Made by a program: the position numbers and the translations under genes. Positions 1 to 12,800 of a stretch of 64,000 bases of DNA are shown here, one piece after another (positions within the stretch are counted from its first letter, which is position 1; every line of letters starts with the position of its first letter). The stretch is from Magnaporthiopsis rhizophila (lineage: Eukaryota; Ascomycota; Sordariomycetes; Magnaporthales; Magnaporthaceae), in assembly GCA_003049465.1 (NCBI GenBank), contig PYSS01000037.1, forward strand, positions 186,001 to 250,000, in the 5' to 3' direction. The notes beneath the pieces are model-generated. The model saw only the letters and a list, made by a program, of their open reading frames with translations, did no database searches and was not told the DNA's origin.

Positions 1-845
1 ACCTTCTCTCTCGCGGATCCATTCCATCTTTTCACAAAGGAAAAGACACGACTGAGGAGGCAAGTCTATACTTGGAGATTGCCAGGCAACACACAAAAGC
101 CACCACCTCGACGCCTTTCCCTATAACAACTGGCCGCGTTGTTTTCTTCCCCCTCTCTTCGATGTCTTGTAGTAGCAATCTGTTTCGGTGTATTCGTGTT
201 GGTACCACCTCTGCAAGCGAGGCTTTTATCCTTGGGTGCGCTTTGCTGGGATTAATAGGGAAGTCGGTGATGACTTTTTTCGGCTCCTTTTTTTTTCTTT
301 TTTAGTGTTGGATCCCAGGATCAGGGATGGGCCCTCTTCTCCTTCAGAATAACCATCTCGTTCTTATTTTTCTTCTCTTTTCGGATTCAAAGATAGGATT
401 TCGATAGAATGAGAAACGTGTTTAGGCTAGAGAGTCTTGTTTGTTTCCTTTTCCAGGTTGGATGGCTTTTGTCAGGCCGTGACTCTCTTTGACACTTGAC
501 GAGCGAGGTAACATCCGCTGTGAGGGGCTTATCTAACGACCTGGAATAGATGCGTGATAGTTCTTGGGCAGGGCGTTGACATAGAGGTGGATGGAAGACT
601 ATAAAATAACACCATGTTGTGAACAGAAATACTTTTTGTTCGAGTCTAACAAGCAAATGTTGGTCTATCTGAGTGCGGAGGAGTCTTGTATAGGCGGCTC
701 CAATCGGATAGGATATAAAAAGCAAAAACATCGTTCTCAAAGCCAAAGTACTTTTAATGTCTTCCACCAGATGTTCCTGTCCGAATACAAAAGGAAATTG
801 AAAAAAGGAATCGGCAACAAGAAAACGTGCACAGATCCAAAACTC
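1..845. other. 3' flank of MDN1, no gene seen
   Basis: No convincing gene. This 845-base stretch lies downstream of the midasin stop codon, since MDN1 runs on the minus strand. It is pyrimidine-rich near 290-380. The short open frames lack family resemblance and good codon use. It should contain the MDN1 3' UTR and perhaps the edge of a neighbouring gene cut by the window. Confidence 0.6.
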
Positions 846-3800
846 TCACGAGTTGACCTCGGCAAACCAAGTGCGCAGCAGGCCGGCGAGGGCGTTGGGA
901 AGGTCCTCGAGGTGGTGAACAATAAGGTAGTACGGGAAAGGGAAGGTGTCGAGGTAGCGCTCCAGCACGACGCGGCTGTTGCCGGCCTCGTCCTTGACGA
1001 ACCTGGCCTCCTTGAGGTCGAGCACGCTGTCGCCGCCGCCGCCGCCGCCGCCACCGCCACGGGCATGGTCGTCCATGATGATAAAGACGGGCATGATGCG
1101 CTGCTCCATAGCCTCGCGCAGCAGCCGGCGGATGCGGTCGTGGCTCGGCGAGGGCGTCAGGCCGTCCGACATGATGAGCGCGAGTTGCCAGAGGTCGTGG
1201 TGCTGGCTCTGCGACCCGCCGCCGCCGCCGAGCCGCGCCTCGGCGAAGTGGTCGATGATGCGGCGCATCAGCAGCGCCACGTCGGTGCGGTCCTGGCCGA
1301 AACCGAAGCGCTGCAGCACGCGCGCGCCGGCCTCGACGGTCGTCAGCGGCTGGGACAGCTCGTGCGCGACAAACACGTCGGACCCGAACCCGAGCACGCC
1401 CACCTGGCCCGCCTCGAGCATCGTTAGCGCCCGCGAGACCATGACGAGCGCCTCGAGGGCGAGGGCGCCGGGGCCCGCCACCACGTCGGGCACGGGAGGA
1501 GCAGGTCCAGACCCAAATGCAGACCCGAGAGCGGCCGGCTCGCGCCCGCCGCCCATGCTCAGGCTGTCGTCGACGCAGAGCAGGATCTGGTACGAGCGCT
1601 TGGTGGGCACGCTGCGGCGCATCCAGATCTTGTCGCGCTTGTAGCCCGACGCGATGTAGGGGATGATCTTCTTGATGTTGAGCCGTTTGCCGGTCCGGTG
1701 CGAGCCCGAGAGCTTGGTGGCCTGGGACGGTGCCAGGATCAGCCGCAGCTGCGACGTCAGCGACAGTGACATGGCGTGCGTGCGTGCCTGCAGCCCGCTC
1801 CACCACGAGACGCACTGTCCGAGCTCGTGATGCTCCCGGCCCGTTGCGTCTTCGCTGCCGCTGATGTGCGTGGTCGACAGCTGCGTCGACGTCTCCTTCA
1901 GCTCGGCGTCTTCCTTGTCCGACCCATTCTCCTCGGCCACGTCGACGTCGTGCTGCTCGGCGTCGGCATCGTCTTTGTTGAACGCCCCCTGCTTTGTAGA
2001 GACTCCGGTACGCCCTTGGTCGCGCTCCCCTTTGCCGCTCTGCTTGCCCTCACCTTCATCGGCACTGCCCTGGTCGCTTTCTCCTGCAGGAGACGGTTCT
2101 CGCATCTTATCGTCCTCGTCGCCATCATCCTCAGCGTCATCAGGCAGCAACTGCGGCTTATCCTTGGTCGAGGCGTCCGCAGCATCATCTATCGCCATGG
2201 AGTCGTCCACCGGACGGACCTCCTCGTCAGTCGCCGCGCCCAGTGCCTGCGTGTCGGCCGGCGCGTCCTCGTCTTGAAGATGCTGGAACTCGTCTGGCAC
2301 GGCCTCTTCGTCCCGCTGTTGCTGCTGCTGCGGGTCGGCGCCGCCTTGGTCATCTTTGGGGGCTTGGTTGATGTCCTTGTTATTGCGATACCACTTCTCT
2401 AGGAGATCTCCTAGCTTCTTGAACGGTGGGGCCGCTTCGGGAGCTGACGGCGGGCTAGGATCCTGCTCGCCGTCGGGCTGTGGCGCTTCTTGCATATCGT
2501 CCCGCATGGACGCGGTCCCTCTGCTGCTCGCCGCTGCGTCTTTCTCGGCGCCCGTCTCGCTGATATCGACCTGCTCTCGCTGGCCCGACTTGTCGGCCAT
2601 GTCGTCTCTGCTTTCTTGCTCCTGGTCGTCGACCTGGTCCTGCCCACCGCCATCTGCCGGCTGGCTTGTGGTACATTTGTTCGCCATGTGGTCGTTGGCC
2701 TGCATTTGCTCTTTTTGTTGCGCGTCCGTCGACTCCTTCTCGTCCTGCTCATCGTCACCCTCGGCCATCTCCTCGTCGCCACCATCGTCCATCATCCCAT
2801 CTTCTGCGCCAGAAACTTTGACATCGTCCTGCACCTCTTCCTCCTCATCATTGTCCTGAACCTTGGCTTCCCCGGCGTCGTCCGCCGCATTGGGTTTGCC
2901 GTCTTGCTCTGTGACGCTCTCGGAGTCGGATTCAGCATTGGCAGTTTGCTGCTCCTCAGGTTTGTCCATGTCAGCGGCGTCCTCAAGGCCGTCGCCATCC
3001 GATCCCGCCGCTTCGTCATCTTCGTCATCATCTCCGAGATCGAGGTCCATCTCGTCGGGAAGAGCCAGAGTCAGGGCCTCCTGCACGTTTTGGTCTTGGC
3101 GGTTGAGCTCCTCTTGCGCCTTGGCCTGTTCCTCCTCCGGCCCCATCTCTTCACCTGCTTCCGCCTCTGCGGCCTCGTCGCTCTCTTGTTGTTCCTCGGC
3201 CGGTCCTTGCTTTGTCGAGTCGGTCGCGCCCATCTCCTTCTCCTTCTGCTCCTTTCCCTTGGTTGCGTCTCCTTCTTGGTCCTTGTCGGCTTCCTCGCCG
3301 TCGTCATTCCACATTTTCTCGTCGACGGCCGTGGGATCCAGATCGTCCACGTCGCCCGCCTGCTCGTCCATCTCCTCGTCACCGTCTTCATCTCCCGAGT
3401 TCGCTACGCTCTCCTTGTCGTCACCCCCATCGACACTGCCGAGGTCTCCCTCCAGCTCATCCATGCCCATGTCGATCGCATCCTCGCCATCGTCCATATC
3501 GTCCTTGTCCTGCTGCTGGTTTGGTTCCTGGGCCAGCTCGGTCAGGTCCTCGTCCTCTCCAATGTCCTTGCTGATATTCTCGGCACCTTCGCCATCCCCA
3601 AGGCCGGTTCCGCCTTCCATCTTGCCCTTGTCGCCGGAGGACTCGTCCGACTTTTCTTGAGGCATGCAGAAGCCATGCGACGCCACATCCAAGAATGACC
3701 TTCCAAGCTGGTGCCCCATCTTGCACACCGACAAATGTAGCTGCACCAGCAGCGTAAAAGCTTCGTGACAAACCGCCGAGTAGCTCTCGAAAATAGGCAG

Positions 3801-6800
3801 GACCGCCGCCAAGATGGTCGTCGCGGCTCGGTTTTCAGATTTGTTCTCAAGGTCGAGTTTCTTGAGCGCGCCGAGGCACTCATCGACGGCGGTTGCCACT
3901 GTGTTGATATGTAGGGATCTAAGGGAGGTGGACAGCCCATTGCTGTACTCGACCAACCAGGATGCCGTGTCTATGGACGAAGGCAAGGTCGCCATGTTCC
4001 GAGATGTGCTTTGGATGGCACTTAGGAGCTTGCGGACCACGGTAAGGGCCTCGTCGTAAAGGGATGACGTAGTCAGCGACGGCGGCTCTGTCCCGGAGTG
4101 TGCGGCAGCAGCTGGCTCCTGGATCTCTGTCCACAGCGATATTTGGTCAAGCACAAATGACAGATCTGGCCGCTGCCGGGAAAGGTCGCTCATATTTGTC
4201 TGGATGTCCCTTAGCAGGTCGCGCGCTTGGTTGTAGATGTCCACTGCGTCCTGGGGGCAAAGGCCGACCGGCAGCTTCGGAAGAGAACGAATGCTGGCGA
4301 GAAGCGAAGACGACCGCGTAGTCCACGCCTGAAGGGACTCTTGCACAGGCTTGTTGTCGAGCTTGCCAAGGGAGGCATGCGTACCGACCACTTCAAGTGC
4401 AAGCTTCAGCACCTGCACAAGCCACTCCAGGACGCGACCGAGGTCGGTGGTTTGCTGTCCCTGGGTGGAGAGCAGCGCTCCGGCTTCCTGGCCCCCGGAT
4501 GAGGCGGGCTTGGCGATACTCTTTATCATGCCAAGCGAGTGGGCAAGGTGCGACATAGCTCGACTCCCATCCCCGATGATATCCCGCTGCTGCCGAGCGA
4601 CGAAGAGGATGCCCTCAAGGTAGCCGGCGCTTTTGCGAGTCGTTTCGTGGTCCACATCTGCGTGGTGGTCGTGTACGGCCTGCCTCCATTTCGGCGCAAT
4701 GTCGATCAGCCTGTCGAACTGGTACTCTGCAAAAGCCTTGTGCGGCCCGGTGTCGTGGATCGGCCGAGTCCCGGCCAGGATGGTTGTTGTGGAGCTTTGC
4801 CGCGAGAGTCGGTCTTTGCCAAGGTTGGAGCTGAAGCCCATCTGGCGGACCGACTTGACCGTGTCGCTGAACAGCTTGGCCTTCATGAGCTTGAGGTGCT
4901 TCACCCTGTCTTTGTTCTCCTCTCTGAGGAAGGCAGGCGTGTCCTTGCGCAGCTCGGCGGCGGATGAATCCGTATCGGATAGGAACGTCTCCAGCAAGTC
5001 GACAGCCGCCACAGCCGACTCCGGCATGGCTCCGAGCTTGGTCATCTTCTTTGCAAGTTGCCCGGCCCTCGAAAGACGGATAGCCCCCGCAGCTTTGCCC
5101 TTGCTTGCCTCGAGCTGCTCGCAGCTTTGTGACACCTCCTCCGAGGCTGCGGCCGACGCGATATTGTGGAGGGTGGCGGAAGGCCTGGTACTAAACTGGG
5201 TATCGCTCGGAATGCCCTGCTCGGCAATGATGGGCATCATAGGCTGTCCGAGCACGGCACGGAACTTGCGAACTAGCTTGAAAAGTTTGATATGAGATTT
5301 ACGAGAGCTCTCCTTGAGGGCCACAACGTTGGTGTCCTTCCAGCTTGCCAGGAGCAACACGTCCCGCATTGTCTTTTCTAGCGGCGTTCTCCCGCGCTGT
5401 ATCGCCTCGGCCGCCTTCGGCTCGAACCGCGAGTAGAAGGTGATGAAGTTGCGGATGGCATCGTTGATGGTTTCGAGAGCATGGTGCTCGGAGGCCAGAA
5501 GCTCCAGGTGCTTTTGCAGCTGCCTGAGCAGCCTCAGGCGACTGGCGAAGGCGCCAGTAGTTGAGTTGACAAAGTACTGCTCCAGCTCTTGGAGGAGAGC
5601 AGGCGCATGAGCGCGCAGGTCCACGCCCTTCTCCATCAGCGCCAGCGGCCCAGCGATGACGGCCTGATATGCAATGAAGTACCACGAGTCGGCATCTTCC
5701 TGGCACATGCGAGCTTCCGAGTCCAAAAGCCCGGCCCATGTTGAAAGCTCCAGGCGCCGCCAGCCGACGATGGTGTTGGTCAGCCTGTCGTAGAGAGCGG
5801 GGGCTGTGTATTGGCGGCTGGCGTATCCGCGGAACTGCCACTCGTAAAAGAACTCGTGCAGCTTCTCCACCGGAGGGAGCATCTTGGCCACGGGCTCGGC
5901 ATAGCCAAGCTCCAGCACACGTTTGCAGGCCTCGACGACGTCGGCAATGGGCTGCAGGTGCCCGATCTCGTCCACCTGCCCGAGCTCGCGGAATCGCTCC
6001 ATGATCTTGTGTACAAGGTCTATGAGCTTTCGGGCCTCTACGAGGTTGGGGTCCTTGTAAAAGTTGTACGCGGCAACAGCGGCGGGCGAATTCACCCTAC
6101 CCAGCTCATCTTGAAGCGCCAGGATGACAGCGGGGAGCAGCGCCTTGTCCCGGCCACGGAAGCCGGGTGGCTCGATGCCGAGCCTAGCGGCGTTGCGTCC
6201 GGCATCCTTGCAGAGTGCCCGCACCGTTTCCTCTGGGGGGTCTTGCTGAAGGAATATGGCCCTGTGGATCTGGGCCAGCTGGATCGATACGTCTCGGACC
6301 TTCCGGGGCTGTTTGCCTGGCGCGCGTCCCTCTGCCACGGGCGCCTCGGCAGTGGTGTTGTAATCAGGGAACAAGTCGCCGAATTCGGCCTGATCGTGCT
6401 CTTCCTGATCCTCGAAGCTACCCCTGAACCGGTAAAGGCTACTTTTGATCTCTTCCGCCTTTCGCTCAGAGGCCAGCTTTTTCCCCCACTCCTCGTAAAG
6501 GAAGTGTAGGCATTCGAAGACAGACTGACGTGCCTTGGAGTCCAGGCCCTCGAGGCCTTGCACAGTTGCATACGTCTTAGCTATTGAAAGAAACTCGAGG
6601 GATCGTGCGGGAAGACTGTGAACGGCTGGCTTCCACATGCAGCCACCAACGAGAGGCGTCACAGCGAGCAGTGCGCTTTCGCTGCGCTCGCCCTCGGGGC
6701 GTCCCAGTACGCAGTGCTCTGTCAGAGACAGGCCGATCTGCAAGCTTCGGAGAAAGCTGACCAGTGGCACCGTTAGATCCTGATATGCGACAGAGCTCCC

Positions 6801-9800
6801 GGCGAGTCGGCTAATGAGCTGTGCCACGTTGGTATTGAGCAGCTGGAGTCCTTCTAGTGCCTCTTCCGGCGCCGCGTCCGAGAGGATCTTGAAGTGCAGT
6901 GGGGTCACATGTCGGTTGACGATGGTGTTGAGAACATTGTTAAAATCACCCTGGATCTTGGCGTGCTCCTGTCCTGAGAGCCTGAATATCGGGCGTGCCC
7001 CAGGCGGCCCGTCGCCCATGGCCGTCACTTCATCCGCCACGAGTGCAGTCCGCCAAGAACGAGCACCGTCGCCAAATTGTCCGTCGAAACCAACCAGAGC
7101 GGAGAGCTTCCGGCGCAGTGATTGGAGCAGGTCCTCGTAGCTCTCGCGCTCAACCTTGGCCTTCAGGTGAGGATCAAAGGCCTTGTCTGGAACGTACAGT
7201 CTCAAACAGCCAATGGCAAACTGCACCCAAGCGATTGCGGAGAAGGCATAGCTGGAATCGGGCTGCAACGTCGTGTTGGACACCGCCAGGGCGAGGATTG
7301 CCGGAAGGAAATGTTCGCTCATAATTCCCTCGGCGGCCACCGCTGCCGCTCGTGGGAAAAACGACCCGAAAGGCTCTACTGTCCTCGAAATACACGTTTC
7401 TGTCGCTTGTATCTGCAGGTCGCTCGCGATGTGACACGCAAACTTGCTGTACATCAGGTCCAAGTCCTCTTTCGTATGATTACCGTGTGCGACAACCGTG
7501 GTTACTAGCAACTCCCACAGGATCCTGTTGAGCTGCAAGACCGGGTTTGTTGATAGTTCTCGGGTTGTTGTGGCGAGTGCTTGACCTAAGAGCGGCGTCT
7601 CTATTTCAAGAGATCGTAAGGATGCGAGGGTGCCAGACCTGACATCAGCCATCGCCAGCAGGAGCGAAGCCGACGTGCTCCCGGTCCAAGGAAGCACGCT
7701 TGACTCCCGACAAAGGAGGTGATCCAGCATTTGCAGCTGCTCGGCAGAGCCACTGGAGCTCTGGTACCGCATCAGCGATGTTGTGGGGGCGTCGCAAAGC
7801 GCCACCCACACCCCTCGTGTCCGTTTGTTTCCGTCCGAGGACCCGTGGAGCACCGCCATCTTGCGTAAACCCTCAAATTGTCGAGAGAAGACGGGAGCAA
7901 CCCCTTCAGACCCTTCAGTCCTGGATTCGAGAGCGGATATTTCGCTGGCGGCGGCCTCCAGCAGGTCTCGTGTGTCCGCCGTCGAGATTCGGACAAGAGA
8001 ATAAGCGTTGGCCAGGCTCGAAGTGACTTCGTCTAGTCCGCTTGGACTCGCGCTAGTTTTCCAGCGCGTGGCATCGAATCGCTGGGCAAGGCGCTCCATC
8101 TCCACAACCTGGGTGAATCTCTCGAGGTCCGGGATGGGCACAGGCCGGAAGGTTTTCCATATGATTTCCATGCTGAGACCCGTCCTCAGTTTGAAGCCCA
8201 ATTCGAAGGCCGCCGTGAAGTTTGCCGCGACGGTAGAGACAAGAGCCTGGCCCCGAGGCTCGAGCCTGCTGGCGAGTTGTTCCAGGAACTCTGCTCCATG
8301 CAGCAAGTGAGCCTGGAATGTGGCCTCCTCAAAATCTCGGGCCGAGACAAGGGCAAAAGTCCTCCACCAATAGTGCATCATGAGGCGGAAGGCCTCTCGC
8401 TTTGCCAGCCAGCCACCTGCATCGTCTAGCGAGGCTCGGAGATATTCTCTGATAGCTTCGACAATAGAGGAGAGGAAGTCGGAAACGGATGCCGTCGAAT
8501 CCTTGGACACGACAGCGACCTGCTTTGCAATGCAAGATCTCTGGAATCGGTTGAGTGAGGAGGGCTTGGTGACGTTGACCGTCCGCATCTGGCTTGCCAT
8601 TGCCTCGTCCGCCAGACAAAGCTCTGTGTACAGCTCAAGGCAGGTGGCCAGCCATTGAGGCAGACCGGGAGTTTTGCAGTCCAGGAGCGCTGCGACGGTA
8701 GAGTCCTGCAGGGGATGAACCGGTTGCATTTCCACGAAATAACGTCTCTGACTGACTTCCCCGGTACCGAGGGGCACGCTCTCTGGGATGGAATTGTACA
8801 GGTTGAAGATGGCCGTGCCCATGGCAGATGCGAGACCGGGCGAGCCCTGTGCCTGGGCATATGAGACCAGGATATCCATGTACTTCAGCAAGTTTGGTGG
8901 CGGAAGTGTCAGGCCAAGCAGGCCCTGACGTATGGACGCATAGAATCGAGGAAGTGAGGATAAGTCGCTGAGGGAGAGACTATCCGCGGCGACGAGAGCA
9001 GCGTCCTGGGCACCCGCGTCTAGAGTATCGACACACGAAACTGAAATGATGTCGTGATATCTGAGCATACTAGCCTCGATGTGGCCAAGATATCGGGTGT
9101 GGCTCTCCATTGGCGGAAGCGTATCATCCAAGAAAATCTCAACCGAGCGGTTCCTCATTGCCCGAGAGAGCTCGCCGTAGCGCGGGTCCATTGTCAGGAA
9201 GACTCGAAACTCAGGGTGCGGCACCACGACCCGCGGCTCACCGTTGGGCCCGCTGTGCTCGTTGATGCTTAGGAACCCTCCCGGGCGTTCGAGGAGCGAG
9301 TTGAGGCGGTCCAGTACCGAGGCGCTGCACAGGTTCGCGTTGTCCAGCACCAGCCACTGGCCCGCCTCGGCTGCCTTGACGATAACGCCATCGATCCATT
9401 CAAATCGTGGGTTCTCCAAGTGAAGAGGCTGCTGTAGGAGCTTGAAAGACAGCTCCAAAAGATCGCCAAGTTCAGACCCCGCCGAGACCTCTGCCGCGAG
9501 CTGCTGGATCGCAGCCGCGACGGCAGCTGCATCAAACCCGCCGGCCTGGCGGTTATCGCGGATGTCGCCCAGAAGACGGAGCAGGTCTGAGGCTGGCGCT
9601 GATGCTCTCATAGGGTCTCGCAGGACGTAGGAACGGAGACACCGGTAAACATTGGTCAGGCTTGCAATGATGTCCCTCATTGGATCCGCCTGTTCGAAGC
9701 CTCCTACCAGGTCCATTGTGTCGACGTCGGCATTGAGATGGAAAACAACGAGGCTCTTGCCCGCCATGGCCGAAGCACGCTGCAATAGGTGCGACTTGCC

Positions 9801-12800
9801 AGCCCCCGAGGCTCCCACAAGGATGCAGGGAAGATCTTGCCTAACGCACATCAGGAGTGACTCCAGATCACCGAGCCGCGAGGCAGTATTGTCCAAGCCT
9901 GATGGATTCAGGGGGCTGAAAGTGATGTCCCGCCACACAATTCCTGCCCCAACACGTGAGAAAAGCTGGTTGGTGCTGCGGAAGCGACTGTAACTCACGG
10001 GATCCCGCCCGAAGAACTGGCGGAAGAGCCTCGTCACCTCTTCTTTGTCCGAAGGGGTGCGGAAACGCTGGCGGATTACCATGTCAGCAAAGTCTTCTGG
10101 CCGCCGAGGGCCCAGACATGACGTGGGAGAGCCGAGCAGCTCAAGCCACCGGAGGGTGTCACGGAGATTGAACTCCCAGGGCGAGCCATGAGACCCAAAG
10201 AGCTTTTTCGTCACAACCTGGTCATCGAGGGCCGAGATGAAGCCAATCAGCTGTCCAACCGTCTCTTGAGACACGCCGTCCGCTCTCTTGGAGGCGATCG
10301 CCATTTGGTCCTCAGACGTAAACACATCGGCGTAGACCAGAATGAAACGGTTGACGAATGAGCTAGGGAGCCCCTTGCGGCCGCCGCCTTGCTGGTGTGG
10401 GTTCTGAGCGGCGAAGATGCGGAAGTCGGGATGGCGCTTAAAGACCTGGTCGAGCTCTGAGATGTAAACCTCACCTCGATGGTCGAGGCACGCATTCAGT
10501 CCTTCCAATACGGACTGAGATGCAAGATTCATCTCGTCAAGGAGGACCCATTCACCCTTCTGCATTGCCTGCAGGAACGGCGCGTCACGCCAGGCAAAGT
10601 TCCCTGCCTCAGCGCCTTCTACTGGGACGTCGGTGCCGAAGAGATCCATGAGGTCGGTTTGATCTGAAAGGTTGATGCGAGTAAGGCTCCTCCCGCAAGC
10701 TGTGGCGATGGCCCCAACCAGCGTTGTCTTGCCCACGCCGGGGTTGCCTTCGAGTAGGATTGGCTTGTTGATCTGCAACGCCCGGACGACCCGCATCGCG
10801 TTGAGCTTTGTTGTCCGCGCCTCGAAGGCAAATGCGGTACGATGTATGTCCAGGTGGGCGGTGCCGCATGCTGGGACAGTGAACTCGCCCGCCGAGAAGC
10901 TGGCGGGCGTGATGCGGATCTCCGGCTCGGCGTTGTAGAGTGCCTCAACCGCGGCCGCATCCCCCACAAGCTCTACCAACTTGGCCAAACACATCTTCTT
11001 CTGTTCTGCCACGCTCTTGGAGTCGACCGAGATCAGGGCGGAGGGGTTGGCTCCGAGCGTGTCGATGAAAACGGCAGCAGCTCCATGCACCAAGGCAAAA
11101 CCAGGAGGCCTGCCGGCGCACTGGTTGGCGAAAGCCACCCACACCAGGATCTCGCGGATGGAGATTGCTGTTGCAGAGGAGGCACGGAATGTGTGGCCAA
11201 ACCAATGCGAGAACTCGACGATTGGGTTCGCCAGAGCAGCGAACTCGACGTCCAACTTGGCAACCACAATGTCTTGGACATCTTGCTTGTCCGCAAGTGG
11301 CGGCACCCAGATCTCAGTAAACCGATTTCTCAGAGCAGGAGACAGCTCTTTCTTGCCGAAATCGCCTCCTGGATTCATCGTCGCGAAGAGCTGGAACCCT
11401 TGGGCTGCCTCGATCAGCTCATTATCAACCCCTTTCTCCGCGAGAAGAAGCGTTCGTTGGGGCTCCAGCACCGAGTTTAGCCTTTCCAATACCGAGTCAT
11501 CGGCGAGTGAGATTTCGTCTAGTAGGAAGAAACTTCCGGTTTTCATCGCGTGGACGAGACTTCCGTCGGCCCACTCAAACAGAGCTTTGATCCTCGTCTG
11601 GTTGGCCCTGATCCGCTCCCTGATGTCGCCAGGAATGACGTCTAGCTTTCCAGACGATAGACTGTTGTATGCCTCCAGTAGTTGCTCGACTGGGCCGTCA
11701 GCTGGAAGGGAGAGACCCTCGAGGATGTGAACAAGATCTCCCCTCAGCGTGTCCGTGATGGCACCCCGGTTGCGCACAGGTCTCTGAGAGCCCAGCAGAT
11801 CACCTGTCTCGGTGTTCTGATGGGCATTGACAATATGCAGCTCCTTGCCCGTTGCTTCGGCGAGGAGCTGACACACGGTTGTCTTTCCACAGCCCGTTTC
11901 TCCGACAAGGACAACAGGCTCGTTCTTTCGAAGTGCTTGTGAAACAAGAACAAAGACGCGGCGCATGGCCCACGTCCATGTTACGCCCTGGGTGTTGTTC
12001 TGTAGCGCATATTTCTTCGCTTCCTCGGAGAATAAGCGATCATAAAGTGCCCTACGGTCAATCTGCACCTTGAACACGTCTTGGATAACGCCCTGCACGG
12101 CAAGTCTCTCTTCCTCGTTGCGCACGCGCTCCGCGAGAAGCATATAGCCGTTCTGCGCCACCTGATCGCGGTTGTCGGCATCGCGCATCGCCCATCTGAA
12201 CAGGTCTCGCAGTGTCGCAAAGCTGCCCTTCTGCTCGAACACTCTGCCGGTCTGCCGGAGGCGCGAAAGCTCCTTGTACACAGCGACGATTCTCCTGCAA
12301 TCAGGAGGCGAAGTCGCGCGGCACCTTCTCTGCAGGATCTCCTCCAGATCATCCTCGGGAATGTCGTCGAAATGGAGCTCGAGGAAACGGTTGCGAAACG
12401 CGCGTGAGAGCACCTTCCTGCCGCCATAAAGCCCAGGGGGATTTTGAGTCGCGAAGAGAACAAAGTTCTCATGCGGCCGCACAACCTCCTGTGTTTCTGG
12501 GATTAGAAGCTCGCGGTTGTCGTCGAGAAGGCGGTTCAGGGCTTCCAGGACATCCGTAGGCGCCAGATTTAGCTCGTCAAGAACAACCCACGAGCCTTGG
12601 CGCATTGCCTGGACCAGGATGCCTTCTTGGAACACCAGCTTCCCGTCGGGGCCCGAAACGTAGGTGCCCAAGTACTCCTGCAAGTCTGTGTGCTCGTGGT
12701 TGTTGATCCGCAGGAACTTGTTTCCGCTGTAGTTTGCGAGATACTCGATCATACTCGTCTTTCCTGCCGAAGTCGGCCCCTGAATCAGGATAGGGAAACG

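Noticed and set aside
591..1815. Long frames on the plus strand and in other minus frames over the 3' end of MDN1
   Set aside because: They overlap the MIDAS domain of midasin and arise from G/C-rich codons and GGC repeats. They have no family similarity.
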